A stretch of 59,181 bases of DNA from IMG/VR virus record IMGVR_UViG_3300027906_000015, positions 1 to 59,181 of that record; one strand, written 5' to 3'. The position numbers were made by a program, and so were the translations under genes. The notes beneath the pieces are model-generated. The model made no database searches and had not been told where the DNA came from. It saw only the letters and a list, made by a program, of their open reading frames with translations. Below are positions 27,063 to 36,180 of the stretch, piece by piece. Position 1 is the stretch's first letter. Each line of letters opens with the position of its first letter. Source of the stretch: a virus.

Positions 27063-28124
27063 ATGAAGATAGCAATATTAAATGACACGCATTGCGGTGT
27101 CCGGAACTCAAGCGATATATTCTTACAATATCAAGAACGATTCTACGAGGAGATATTCTTTCCTTATTTAAAAGAACATAATATAAAACACATACTTCAC
27201 CTAGGAGATTACTATGAACACAGAAAGTTCGTTAACTTTAAAGCGCTTAATGCTAATAGGAAGCATTTTCTTGAGCCTATGCGCGATGCAGGTATTACCA
27301 TGGATATTATTCCCGGAAATCATGACGTCTACTTTAAAAATACAAATGAACTGTGTAGCCTCAAAGAGCTGCTTGGCTATTTCACCTCCAATATAAACAT
27401 TGTAATGAAACCAACCGTATTAGATTACGATGGTTTAGGTGTAGCAGTTATACCATGGATTAATAATGGTAACTATCAAGAGTATACAGATTTTGCTTTA
27501 AACTGTGAAGCAGATATACTAGGCGCACATTTAGAATTAAAAGGATTCGATATGATGGCAGGTATATCTAATCCACATGGTATGAATGCAGATATATTTA
27601 ATAGATTCGAAATGGTCCTTACTGGTCATTTTCATACTAAATCTAGTAGAGAGAATATACATTATCTTGGTTCACAAATGGAATTTACTTGGGCAGATGT
27701 AGATGATCCTAAGTACTTTCACGTGCTGGACACCGATAAGAGGGAAATAGAGCCCGTTAGAAACCCGATAACGATATTTAAAAAGTTCGTTTATGATGAC
27801 GAAACAGTGGATTATAACAATATAGATATAAGTGAATTCGAAAAAAAGTTTATAAAGGTTATTGTATTAAACAAAAATGATCTTTATATGTTTGATAAAT
27901 TTGTAGATAAGCTACAGAGTATAGAAACCTATGAACTAAAGATAGCAGAGAACTTCGAAGAGTTTTTAGGCGAAAGTGTACAGGATGAAAAAGTATCCTT
28001 AGAAGATACTACAGAAATGCTCGACTCATATGTTGATGCAGTAGAAACAGACCTAGATAAGGATCACATAAAAGTGAAATTAAGGAAGCTTTATACAGAA
28101 GCTCAAAATCTCGAGGTATTATGA
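27063..28124 (+). CDS. 47: Recombination endonuclease subunit gp47 (Mre11/SbcD-like)
   Basis: This 353-residue metallophosphoesterase has D8 and H10 (LNDTHCG), D49 (HLGDYYEH), N86-H87 (PGNHDVYF) and a late GHFHTKS motif supplying the metal ligands. With gp46 it resects DNA ends for recombination-dependent replication and degrades host DNA. It starts one base after gp55 and overlaps gp46 by four bases, so the two subunits are made together. Confidence 0.95.
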   Translation: MKIAILNDTHCGVRNSSDIFLQYQERFYEEIFFPYLKEHNIKHILHLGDYYEHRKFVNFKALNANRKHFLEPMRDAGITMDIIPGNHDVYFKNTNELCSLKELLGYFTSNINIVMKPTVLDYDGLGVAVIPWINNGNYQEYTDFALNCEADILGAHLELKGFDMMAGISNPHGMNADIFNRFEMVLTGHFHTKSSRENIHYLGSQMEFTWADVDDPKYFHVLDTDKREIEPVRNPITIFKKFVYDDETVDYNNIDISEFEKKFIKVIVLNKNDLYMFDKFVDKLQSIETYELKIAENFEEFLGESVQDEKVSLEDTTEMLDSYVDAVETDLDKDHIKVKLRKLYTEAQNLEVL

Positions 28125-29836
28125 TACAGTTTAAATCATGTAGGTGGAAGAACTTCTTATCCACCGGTAACGAATATATAGATATAAATTTAGAAAAATC
28201 CCCCACAACATTAATAGTAGGCCAAAACGGTTCAGGTAAATCTACTTTACTTGACGCTCTTTCATTCGGCTTATTTGGTAAACCACATAGAGATATAAAT
28301 AAAAATCAGTTGATTAACTCAGTCAATGGTAAGAAAACTGTTGTTGAGGTAGAATTTGAAATTGGAAACAAATTATTTAAAATAGTAAGAGGAATCAAAC
28401 CTAATAAGTTTGAAATATACAAAGATGGAAAAATTATCAATCAAGCATCGAATGCAAGAGATTATCAAAAGTTTCTTGAACAAAATATACTTAAACTTAA
28501 CCATAAATCCTTTCATCAAATTGTGGTACTCGGAAGCTCTTCTTTTATTCCTTTTATGCAGTTACCTGCTTGGTCAAGGCGTGAAGTTATAGAAGATCTT
28601 TTAGATATTGGTATCTTCTCTAAGATGAACCAACTACTAAGAGAAAGGAATGCAAACATTAAAGATCAATTAGTTGATCTAGGGCACAGACTAGAATTAA
28701 CTAAAACTAAAATGGCTTCACAAGAGAAGTACATTAAAGATCTACAAGGTATAAACAAAGATCAAATTAATCAAAAGAGAGATTCAATCCGTACGCATAA
28801 ACAAGAGATTAACACTTTATTTGATGAATCTAAAAAGCTAGGAAAGAATCTCTCTGCCAGTATGGTAACTGAAGAAGGTAATTACCAGAAACAAATGGAT
28901 CAGATAGCAAATATCAAATCCCATAACTTACAATTAAATAGTGAGATAAAGAAATTAGTTAAAGAAGCTAAGTTCTATGAAGATAATGATAATTGTCCAA
29001 CATGCGATCAAAGTATTGAACCCGAACTTAAGAATGAAAAGATCGAATCAGTAAAAACAACAGCAGCCGAGGTACAATCTGAAAAAGAAGATTTACAAAG
29101 AAAGTTATCAGTGTTATCAACCACAACTACAGAGATCAATAAGAACCTTGATAATCTTAGAGCTAAGCAGAATAAGATTAATTCGAACAACGATTCTATA
29201 TCTCTATTACAGAAAGAGATTGATAAGATACAAAAGGAAATTAATAAACTATCTGGCCAAACCGGTGATGTTAAAACAGCAAAAGATAGCTTATCTCAAC
29301 TAAGAGATAATAAAGATGATCTAACAGAAGATAAGTTAAAGTATACAGAAGAAAGAACCTATAATGAAGTGATAGGGGAAATGCTTAAAGATACTGGTAT
29401 TAAAACCAAAGTAGTTAAGCAATATCTCCCAGTTATGAATAGATTGATTAATGAATACCTACAGGTTCTAGACTTCTTTGTAGCATTTCATTTAGATGAA
29501 AACTTTAATGAAACCATTAGATCTAGACACAGGGACACGTTTAATTATGCATCCTTTTCCGAAGGTGAGAAACAAAGGATTGATCTGTCCCTGTTGTTTA
29601 CTTGGCGTCAAATAGCCAAAATGAAAAACTCTGCAGCTACTAACCTATTGGTATTAGATGAAACATTTGATAGTTCATTAGATATAGATGGTATAGAAAG
29701 CTTAACCAAGATATTAAGTACCTTAGATTCAGATTCTAATGTGTTTATCATATCCCACAAGGGTGATGTGCTAGAGAACAAATTCCGCTCTAAAATAGAG
29801 TTCTGGAAGGATAGAAACTTCTCGAAAATCAGATAA
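28121..29836 (+). CDS. 46: Recombination ATPase subunit gp46 (Rad50/SbcC-like)
   Basis: This 571-residue SMC-type ATPase has Walker A GQNGSGKST at 34-42, a long coiled coil interrupted by the zinc hook CPTC at 292-295, ABC signature FSEGEKQ at 479-485 and Walker B LLVLDE at 509-514, followed by an H-loop (IISHKGD). It forms the gp46-gp47 complex that processes DNA ends. The domain order and length fit the T4 protein. Confidence 0.95.
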   Translation: MIQFKSCRWKNFLSTGNEYIDINLEKSPTTLIVGQNGSGKSTLLDALSFGLFGKPHRDINKNQLINSVNGKKTVVEVEFEIGNKLFKIVRGIKPNKFEIYKDGKIINQASNARDYQKFLEQNILKLNHKSFHQIVVLGSSSFIPFMQLPAWSRREVIEDLLDIGIFSKMNQLLRERNANIKDQLVDLGHRLELTKTKMASQEKYIKDLQGINKDQINQKRDSIRTHKQEINTLFDESKKLGKNLSASMVTEEGNYQKQMDQIANIKSHNLQLNSEIKKLVKEAKFYEDNDNCPTCDQSIEPELKNEKIESVKTTAAEVQSEKEDLQRKLSVLSTTTTEINKNLDNLRAKQNKINSNNDSISLLQKEIDKIQKEINKLSGQTGDVKTAKDSLSQLRDNKDDLTEDKLKYTEERTYNEVIGEMLKDTGIKTKVVKQYLPVMNRLINEYLQVLDFFVAFHLDENFNETIRSRHRDTFNYASFSEGEKQRIDLSLLFTWRQIAKMKNSAATNLLVLDETFDSSLDIDGIESLTKILSTLDSDSNVFIISHKGDVLENKFRSKIEFWKDRNFSKIR

Positions 29837-29893
29837 TCTGACAAATACTGACGATTTGTTACGATTTTTTTCAACTTTTTTGCATTTAGGGGG

Positions 29894-29922
29894 TTTACAA
29901 GGGGCCAAAAATGTGGTATAAT
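29894..29922 (+). promoter_or_regulatory. Early promoter of the metallopeptidase/vWA gene
   Basis: TTTACA, 17 bases and TATAAT are followed by GGTACCCATATTCAAT. The sequence from the G-tract to the downstream CATATTCAAT is nearly identical to that at 32212, before the CobS-like partner gene. Confidence 0.9.
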
Positions 29923-29956
29923 GGTACCCATATTCAATTAAAAAGTAAGGAGTTTA

Positions 29957-32161
29957 ATGAATCATAATAAAACAATCGCAAGGCTACTCGCAAAAGAGAA
30001 CCTAACTATCCAGCACGGTAACTATAAAACCGCTTGGTTTGATATTAAAAATAGAACCCTAGGTCTTCCTCTTTGGAAAGATATGGGAAAAGATACTTAT
30101 GACCTTTTTATAGGTCACGAGGTCGGTCACGCGCTATATACTCCATATGAAGGTTGGCATGATTCACCTGAGAAAATCGAAGGTGTACCAAGATCTTATA
30201 TGAATGTTATAGAAGATGCACGTATAGAAAAATTCGTACAAAGAGATTATCCAGGATTAGTTGGTTCTTTTAGAAGAGGATATGCTGATCTATTAGATAG
30301 AGAATTCTTTGGTGATATAGATGATTTAGATTATGAAAGAGTTAAGCTTATAGATAAGATAAACCTAAAAGCTAAGTTAGGTAATATGGTCGATGTACCA
30401 TTCAAACCTGAAGAGAAAGCTTTCTTTGATAGAGCATTTACTACTACTACATTCGAAGAGGTAGTTCAGCTTTGCAGAGATATCTTAGCTTATACCCAAG
30501 AAAATCAATCTGAGTTATTAGAGAAACCTGAGGACAACGGACCAGATCTTGAATTACCTGAAGATGGTGAACAAGAAATGGAAAATGATCCTACTAGCTC
30601 TGGTCATGATGATTATATGCCAGGAGAAGAAAATGAAGAAGAAAAAACTAACACATCTTCAAGTGAAACTTCTGATGAGGGAGAAAAAGAAGAATCAGGA
30701 TCTACCTCCAATTCTTCCGATGAAGAACCTACTGAAGAAGGCCAAGCAAAAGATAGTGAAGCTAGTACAGAGCCTGAAAAAGATGAAGATACTTCAATCA
30801 CTGATGAGATATTTAGAAGAGCAGAAAGAAACCTAATAGATGGTGATGAAATTCGAGGCCAAAGTCTTTATATGAGAGAACCTAATAAAGAGGCTAGAAA
30901 AGAGATACTAATATCCTATAAAGAACTAAAAGAATCCCGCGATAAAGCATGGAAGTGTTATGCTGGTGATGAAGATATGTATCAAACAGCTCTTGCAAAA
31001 CATAAATCTGAATATAAATCTTATTATAAAGAAGTTAAGAAAGCTTCAAATTATGCAGTGAAAGAATTCGAAATGAGAAAAGCTGCTTACCAATGGTCAA
31101 GAGCTCAAACTGCTAAATCAGGTTCTTTGGACGTGAATAAAGTTTGGTCTTATAAAACAAACGAAGATATATTTGCTAGAGTTACACATTTAGCTGATGC
31201 TAAGAATCATGGTATGATATTATTCATCGATTATTCTGGTTCTATGTGTTCTACTTTACATGATGTTATAGATCAACTTATTCATTTGGTTGTTTTCTGC
31301 AAAACAGTTAACATACCATTTGACGTATATGCTTTTACTACTGCTAGACAAGATAGAGATCTAAGCAAATTCAGAGATGGTGAAGTTGATATGACTGGGG
31401 TTAACTTACCTCTTTTAACTAGTTCTTCTTTAAATAAAAAAGACTTTGAGGAATCATTATTCGGTCTTTATATGAGAAAGGTAACTAATGAACAAAGATG
31501 GAATTGGGATGATCCATCTCAAATAAACGAATATGCAGTAACTGGTAAAGTAGAAGAACTTGGTTCTACTCCATTAAATGATGCTTTAATAATTGGTCAT
31601 AGATTGATCAAAGAATTTAAAGCTAAGCACGCAGTTCAAAAAATGAATTTGGTCGTATTATCTGATGGAGATTCAAATGGTCTTTATTCCTATACTGATC
31701 ACTCATTGAATGCTGAAAAAGTAAGAACATCATATAGTGGTTCAGTCTTAGAAATCGATGGGAAACAATTAAAACATGATGGCGGAAAAGGAAGAGATCT
31801 AACATCAGTACTTCTAAAAAATATCCAAAAAAGATATAATTGCAGAACCTTAGGTTTCTTTATTTCAGATAGTCACCATGATTGGAGATCAAAGATTTGG
31901 CAAGCTTATGATGGATTTAAAGATTTTAAAGAGGTCAATAAAGAATACAGAAAGTTCAAATGTGTTTCTATTGATAATACTTTAGGATATAGCAATTTCT
32001 ATATGGTAAAAGGACATGGTAATCTTTCAACAGATGCTGATGAGTTCAGTGCTACTAGTGAAGATTCTATAGCTAAGATTAGAACTTCGTTTAAAAAGTT
32101 CTCTTCTTCTAAGAAGAATAACAAGACGATTTTAACGAACTTTGGTAAGGCAGTAGCTTAA
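29957..32161 (+). CDS. CobT-like protein with zinc-peptidase motif and vWA domain
   Basis: This 734-residue protein has an HExxH zinc-protease motif at 54-58 (GHEVGHALY) and a downstream NVIEDARIE at 84-91 that can supply the third ligand, as in gluzincins. A long acidic, Ser/Glu-rich linker runs from about 186 to 285. A C-terminal von Willebrand A domain carries the metal-binding DYSGS at 425-429 and LSDGDSNG. vWA proteins of the CobT type partner with CobS/MoxR AAA+ ATPases, and the next gene encodes one. In marine phages this pair is often labelled cobalt chelatase, but the peptidase motif argues for protein remodelling or processing. Confidence 0.8.
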   Translation: MNHNKTIARLLAKENLTIQHGNYKTAWFDIKNRTLGLPLWKDMGKDTYDLFIGHEVGHALYTPYEGWHDSPEKIEGVPRSYMNVIEDARIEKFVQRDYPGLVGSFRRGYADLLDREFFGDIDDLDYERVKLIDKINLKAKLGNMVDVPFKPEEKAFFDRAFTTTTFEEVVQLCRDILAYTQENQSELLEKPEDNGPDLELPEDGEQEMENDPTSSGHDDYMPGEENEEEKTNTSSSETSDEGEKEESGSTSNSSDEEPTEEGQAKDSEASTEPEKDEDTSITDEIFRRAERNLIDGDEIRGQSLYMREPNKEARKEILISYKELKESRDKAWKCYAGDEDMYQTALAKHKSEYKSYYKEVKKASNYAVKEFEMRKAAYQWSRAQTAKSGSLDVNKVWSYKTNEDIFARVTHLADAKNHGMILFIDYSGSMCSTLHDVIDQLIHLVVFCKTVNIPFDVYAFTTARQDRDLSKFRDGEVDMTGVNLPLLTSSSLNKKDFEESLFGLYMRKVTNEQRWNWDDPSQINEYAVTGKVEELGSTPLNDALIIGHRLIKEFKAKHAVQKMNLVVLSDGDSNGLYSYTDHSLNAEKVRTSYSGSVLEIDGKQLKHDGGKGRDLTSVLLKNIQKRYNCRTLGFFISDSHHDWRSKIWQAYDGFKDFKEVNKEYRKFKCVSIDNTLGYSNFYMVKGHGNLSTDADEFSATSEDSIAKIRTSFKKFSSSKKNNKTILTNFGKAVA

Positions 32162-32211
32162 TGGGTTATATCCTTATGAGAAAAAAGTATAAAAAAAGTT
32201 CAAAAAGGGGG

Positions 32212-32240
32212 TTTACAAAGGCCCAAAAGTGTGGTATAAT
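32212..32240 (+). promoter_or_regulatory. Early promoter of the CobS-like ATPase gene
   Basis: TTTACA, 17 bases and TATAAT, then GGTACCCATATTCAAT. It is a near copy of the promoter at 29894, indicating matched expression of the two partner genes. A TAAGGAG-like site (GAGGAG) lies before the ATG. Confidence 0.9.
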
Positions 32241-32279
32241 GGTACCCATATTCAATAAAACTGAGGAGTTAATTTAATT

Positions 32280-33458
32280 ATGAATGATATGAAAAAATCC
32301 ACCGAGATAATACTGGAAGAACTCGTAAAAAGAAATCCAGATTCAACTGAGTTTAAAACTCAACAAATCACTTCAACTGCTGCTGATCTAGGCTATAAAA
32401 AGTCTGATTACTTACCTTTGATAAACGGTGAGTTTAGATCTAGAGTTGGTTGGTATAACCTAGCACATTTGGTTGAACCTCTAAGACAGGAACAATCTAA
32501 TGTTCTTCCTTTACCAACACAAGCGGTAGCGATGGCACCACAATCAGTGGTTAATAAAGAAAGAACCTTCGCAGAAGTTGATTCAACTTTCGTAGCTTGG
32601 GGAGCTTACGCTGATATAATAAAAGTTATCAAATCAGAAATGTTTTATCCAGTTTATATATCTGGTCTTTCTGGTAATGGTAAAACCTTTATGGTCGAGC
32701 AAGCAGCTGCTAAGCTTAATAGAGAATTCATTAGAGTTCAAATCAATCCAGAAACGGATGAAGATGATTTACTTGGTGGATTTAGATTAGTTAATGGTGA
32801 AACAGTATTCGCCAAAGGTCCAGTACTAAAAGCAATGGAGAATGGAGCTATCCTTCTTCTTGATGAGATTGATAGAGCCACTAACAAGATCATGTGCTTA
32901 CAAGGTATCTTGGAAGGTAAACCAGTACTAGTTAAAAAGACTGGTGAGGTTGTTAAGCCAGCTAAAGGTTTCAATGTTATAGCTACTGCGAACACTAAAG
33001 GTAAAGGTTCCGATGATGGAAGATTTACAGCAGCTTCTATAATCGATGAAGCTTTCCTAGAAAGATTTACTATATCAGTAGATCAAAAGTTTGCTTCTCC
33101 ATCAGTTGAGAAGAAAATTCTTAATAAGCATTTTGATAAGTTCGGTGCTTCTGATCCTGAGTTTACAGATAAGCTTATTGATTGGGCTGATATTATTCGT
33201 AAAACATTCTACGATGATGGTGTTGATGAAGTTATTTCAACTAGAAGGCTTTGCCATATAGTTCAAACTTACTCTATCTTTAAAGATAGAATGAAAGCTA
33301 TCAACCTATGTATTAATAGATTCGATGATGATACAATCGAAGCTTTCTTAGATCTTTATACTAAGGTCGATTCTGGAGTTAATATGGATCTCGAAAATGA
33401 GCATCCAGATTATGATCCTGAAGAAAGAGCTAACGAGGAATATAATGACAAAATCTAA
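32280..33458 (+). CDS. cobS: CobS/MoxR-like AAA+ ATPase
   Basis: This 392-residue AAA+ protein has Walker A GLSGNGKT at 129-136, Walker B ILLLDEID at 191-198, and a sensor region VIATANTKGKGSDDGRF. In the CobS/MoxR family the ATPase hexamer acts with a vWA partner to remodel a client. The family name in phages is cobS, but no cobalamin genes are nearby, so a role in B12 synthesis is doubtful. The vWA/peptidase gene just upstream is the obvious partner. An ATG at 32289 is an alternative start. Confidence 0.85.
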   Translation: MNDMKKSTEIILEELVKRNPDSTEFKTQQITSTAADLGYKKSDYLPLINGEFRSRVGWYNLAHLVEPLRQEQSNVLPLPTQAVAMAPQSVVNKERTFAEVDSTFVAWGAYADIIKVIKSEMFYPVYISGLSGNGKTFMVEQAAAKLNREFIRVQINPETDEDDLLGGFRLVNGETVFAKGPVLKAMENGAILLLDEIDRATNKIMCLQGILEGKPVLVKKTGEVVKPAKGFNVIATANTKGKGSDDGRFTAASIIDEAFLERFTISVDQKFASPSVEKKILNKHFDKFGASDPEFTDKLIDWADIIRKTFYDDGVDEVISTRRLCHIVQTYSIFKDRMKAINLCINRFDDDTIEAFLDLYTKVDSGVNMDLENEHPDYDPEERANEEYNDKI

Positions 33459-33756
33459 AGAGGTCTATAGAATAGACTATAAGTTTAACGAAGGGGAGCT
33501 GGTAAGACAGCTCCGCGATTACATTGATAATACCTATGATTCACATTATAGCAAAAACAAATTCCAATCTACGGAATTTATTGTTGATTGTGGACATGGG
33601 ATAGGGTTTGCTATAGGTAATATTCTTAAATACGCACAGCGTTATGGAAGAAAAGGATTACCCGAAGATCATAGGTCTGATCTTATGAAAGTATTACACT
33701 ATGCGATTATTGCGTTATCAATTCATGATGAGGAAAATGATAATGCAAATAAGTAA
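33445..33756 (+). CDS. DUF3310-like protein (103 aa)
   Basis: The ATG at 33445 (MTKSKEVYRIDY), within the end of the CobS-like gene, is preferred to the longer upstream frame. The DCGHGIGFAIGNILKYAQRYGRK stretch and the DLMKVLHYAIIAL helix match the DUF3310 phage family, sometimes called nucleotide kinase in annotations, though no kinase motif is visible. It overlaps gp45 by 14 bases and so is expressed with the clamp. Confidence 0.65.
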   Translation: MTKSKEVYRIDYKFNEGELVRQLRDYIDNTYDSHYSKNKFQSTEFIVDCGHGIGFAIGNILKYAQRYGRKGLPEDHRSDLMKVLHYAIIALSIHDEENDNANK

Positions 33757-34414
33757 AGAAACGTTAGAAGTACTAAGCAACTTCGCCTCGATTAATCCTA
33801 ATATATTGATTAGTCCAGGTCAACAGCTTAAAACAATTGCTGAAGCCAAAAACATTATGGCATCAGCCGAGATTACTGAGGACTTTCCGCAGGAGTTTGG
33901 GATTTATGATTTACATGAATTCTTGTCTGTGCTTGGGTTAGTGGATGATCCCAACCTAGACTTTAGCGATGATAGCGTGAAGGTCCTTGGTTCAGGTGCC
34001 AATGTTAAATATTTCTATTCACAAAAAGAAATGTTAACTACACCTGAGAAAGAAATCAATATGCCAGATCCTGAACTATCGTTCAATATAACAATTGATC
34101 AAATGGATAGTTTACGCAGAGCATCATCAGTGTTAGCTCATGATGAGTTATTAATCACTGGTGTTGATGGAGTTATTAAAGCTGAGGTATATGATCCTCA
34201 GGATAAAACTTCAAATGTATTTAGTTTAACCTTAGATGAAACTAATGCTTGTACTAAGGCATTTAAATTCATCTTTAGTATACCAAATCTAAAGCTCTTT
34301 AAAGGAGATTACTATGTGAATATAAGTTCTAAGTTAATCTCATATTGGACAAATTCAGATTATCCAATAAATTATTTTATAGCTTTAGAGAACGGATCAC
34401 AGTTTGACGTATAA
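33743..34414 (+). CDS. 45: DNA polymerase sliding clamp gp45
   Basis: This 223-residue clamp is homologous to T4 gp45 (228 residues). The start at 33743 (MQISKETLEVLSNFASINP) lines up with the T4 N-terminus; longer frames upstream are overlap. The trimeric ring tethers gp43 to DNA and also activates late transcription through gp55. NVFSLTLDETNACTKAFKF and the C-terminal YFIALENGSQFDV are consistent with the family. The gene is followed by a late promoter that overlaps its stop region. Confidence 0.92.
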   Translation: MQISKETLEVLSNFASINPNILISPGQQLKTIAEAKNIMASAEITEDFPQEFGIYDLHEFLSVLGLVDDPNLDFSDDSVKVLGSGANVKYFYSQKEMLTTPEKEINMPDPELSFNITIDQMDSLRRASSVLAHDELLITGVDGVIKAEVYDPQDKTSNVFSLTLDETNACTKAFKFIFSIPNLKLFKGDYYVNISSKLISYWTNSDYPINYFIALENGSQFDV

Positions 34415-34417
34415 ATA
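34410..34417 (+). promoter_or_regulatory. Late promoter after gp45
   Basis: A perfect TATAAATA overlaps the gp45 stop codon. It would transcribe a leader of about 90 bases carrying a hairpin (34457-34481) before the 83-residue gene, and possibly the clamp-loader genes late in infection. Confidence 0.65.
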
Positions 34418-34456
34418 CATGTATAAGAATTTCTCATTTAATTATGAGGATAAGGT

Positions 34457-34481
34457 GGAAGGTGCGAATGATCGGCCTTCC
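34457..34481 (+). promoter_or_regulatory. Leader hairpin upstream of the 83-aa gene
   Basis: GGAAGG and CCTTCC pair across a 13-base loop. No T-run follows. It is a candidate 5' structure in the leader of the message made from the late promoter at 34410. Confidence 0.4.
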
Positions 34482-34510
34482 GGAATTAGTCTACTTGCAA
34501 GGAGAAAAAA

Positions 34511-34762
34511 ATGACTGAAGAAGTAGTAAACCAAGAGCAAGGCCAAGCTCCAGGGTTATCCCTCCAAGACATCGCAACAGCCGTGCAGATTATTGATATC
34601 TGTTCGAGGCGTGGTGGATTCGAAGGTAACGAATTGGCTGCAGTTGGTGGCTTAAGAGAAAGATTTGTTTCTTTCGTTCAAGCTAACACAGCTAAAGATG
34701 GTGAAGCACCACAGGGCGAAGTCCCAGTTGCTGAAGCCGAAGAAGATTCAGTAGAATCTTAA
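34511..34762 (+). CDS. Conserved small phage protein of unknown function (83 aa)
   Basis: A helical core (LSLQDIATAVQIIDICSRRG, then NELAAVGGLRERFVSFVQA) is followed by an acidic disordered tail (EVPVAEAEEDSVES). A strong AGGAG site precedes the ATG. Similar small proteins occur near the clamp genes of marine T4-like phages, but I know of no function. It is bracketed by two RNA hairpins, suggesting high or separately controlled expression. Confidence 0.65.
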   Translation: MTEEVVNQEQGQAPGLSLQDIATAVQIIDICSRRGGFEGNELAAVGGLRERFVSFVQANTAKDGEAPQGEVPVAEAEEDSVES

Positions 34763-34768
34763 TTGATC

Positions 34769-34787
34769 GGGGGAGTATATCTCCCCC
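34769..34787 (+). terminator. GC-rich hairpin, possible terminator or RNA processing site
   Basis: GGGGGAG and CTCCCCC form a perfect 7-bp stem with a TATAT loop, seven bases after the stop of the 83-residue gene. The following sequence (ACATTATTATATA) is AT-rich but not a clean T-run, so termination may be partial. Confidence 0.55.
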
Positions 34788-34809
34788 ACATTATTATATA
34801 GGAAACATT

Positions 34810-35076
34810 ATGGAAACAAGTGAAAAGCACAGATTATTAACAGCCTTAAAGAAAGGCACGGTTACGGTCACCTTTCAAAAGATCGACACAGGCGAACTCA
34901 GAGTTATGCCTTGTACCCTCAACCCCGTAGTTCTAGAAGCTAATGAAGCTCCAATAAACTTCGATAAGATATCCGCAGATGATATGGAACATTTTCCAGT
35001 ATGGTCTTTGGATAAGAATCAATGGAGAAGTTTTAGATTAGATACTGTGAAAGGTTGGGAGGTTCTAGGTGAATGA
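34810..35076 (+). CDS. DUF2693/WYL_2-like SH3-barrel protein (88 aa)
   Basis: This small beta-barrel protein starts METSEKHRLLTALKKGTVTV. The alternation VTVTFQKIDTGELRVMPCTL and the C-terminal VWSLDKNQWRSFRLDTVKGW fit the DUF2693 (WYL_2, Sm-like/SH3) family found in T4-like phages. In these phages it commonly sits next to clamp-loader genes. Nucleic acid or replisome binding is possible but untested. It overlaps gp44 by 8 bases. Confidence 0.65.
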   Translation: METSEKHRLLTALKKGTVTVTFQKIDTGELRVMPCTLNPVVLEANEAPINFDKISADDMEHFPVWSLDKNQWRSFRLDTVKGWEVLGE

Positions 35077-36010
35077 ATTTCTCTGGGTAGAAAAGTATAG
35101 ACCTCAGCTCATACAAGATTGTATATTACCTAATTCAATAAAGAAAACTTTCGAAGATATTGTTAACGGAGGTGAACTGCACAATATGCTTCTCACCGGC
35201 ACAGCCGGCACAGGTAAAACTACAATTGCAAAAGCACTTTGCTATGAGCTCGGTTTAGATTACTTAATGATTAACGGATCAGAAGAATCCGGAATTGATA
35301 CACTAAGAACAAAGATAAAACAATTCGCATCAAGCGTATCTCTTTCGGGTGGATACAAGGTGGTTATACTAGATGAAGCTGATTATCTAAACCCCCAGTC
35401 CACCCAACCTGCTCTCAGAGCATTCATGGAAGAATTCTCTTCGAATTGTAGATTCATTCTTACGTGTAATTTTAAGAATAGAATTATTGAACCACTACAT
35501 TCAAGATGTGCAGTGGTAGAATTTAATATCCCTAAAAAGGATATGCCAGAATTATGTATGGAATTCCTTGATAGGTGTTGTTACATTTTAAATTGTGAAG
35601 GACCAATTACATATGATAAAGAAGTTATAGCTGAATTAATATTGAAACACCAACCAGATTGGCGTAGGGTTATTAATGAATTACAAAGGCATTCAGCTTC
35701 AGGTAAAATTGAATCAAGTATATTAATACATCAGATAGCGGATTCAGCTATCGTAGATTTAATTACTTACCTTAAGACGAAGAACTTTAAAGCTATGAGA
35801 CAATGGGTAGCAGACAATATGGATGCTGAACCAGCTTCAATCTTTAGGAAGTTATATGATGCTATGAATGATAGGGTTGAACCTAAATCGATTCCACAAT
35901 TAGTATTAATATTAGCTGATTATCAATATAAGAATGCTTTTGTTGCAGATCATGAATTGAATATGGTTGCATGTTTAACAGAAGCTATGACACAGGTACA
36001 ATTTAAATGA
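35069..36010 (+). CDS. 44: Clamp loader large subunit gp44
   Basis: This 313-residue AAA+ ATPase has Walker A GTAGTGKT at 44-51, Walker B LDEADYL starting near 101, and the SRC arginine-finger motif at 145-147. Four copies with one gp62 load the gp45 clamp. It is expressed between DUF2693 and a short coiled-coil protein with overlaps at both ends. Confidence 0.95.
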   Translation: MNEFLWVEKYRPQLIQDCILPNSIKKTFEDIVNGGELHNMLLTGTAGTGKTTIAKALCYELGLDYLMINGSEESGIDTLRTKIKQFASSVSLSGGYKVVILDEADYLNPQSTQPALRAFMEEFSSNCRFILTCNFKNRIIEPLHSRCAVVEFNIPKKDMPELCMEFLDRCCYILNCEGPITYDKEVIAELILKHQPDWRRVINELQRHSASGKIESSILIHQIADSAIVDLITYLKTKNFKAMRQWVADNMDAEPASIFRKLYDAMNDRVEPKSIPQLVLILADYQYKNAFVADHELNMVACLTEAMTQVQFK

Positions 36011-36180
36011 AACAAGACGATACAGTAAAGATATTAGAAAAGAATGTAAGAGATCTACAAAGCCAATTAGTAGAATGCCATAAGAGGGTTGCAGAACTAA
36101 ATGATATGGTTAATAAATTACATAAACTTAATACTGAACAACAAGCACAATTGAGTTATTATAAGAATGAATCCATTTGA
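36007..36180 (+). CDS. Small coiled-coil protein (57 aa)
   Basis: This frame (MKQDDTVKILEKNVRDLQSQ, ending YYKNESI) overlaps the gp44 stop by ATGA and the gp62 start by 14 bases. The heptad pattern of Leu, Val and Ile is continuous, so the whole protein should be one coiled coil. Tight overlap with clamp-loader subunits suggests a replisome-associated or regulatory peptide. No family is recognised. Confidence 0.6.
   Translation: MKQDDTVKILEKNVRDLQSQLVECHKRVAELNDMVNKLHKLNTEQQAQLSYYKNESI

Noticed and set aside
32280-33458. Cobalamin biosynthesis function for the CobS-like gene
   Set aside because: No other cobalamin genes are in the window and the partner has protease and vWA motifs; the family name reflects similarity only.
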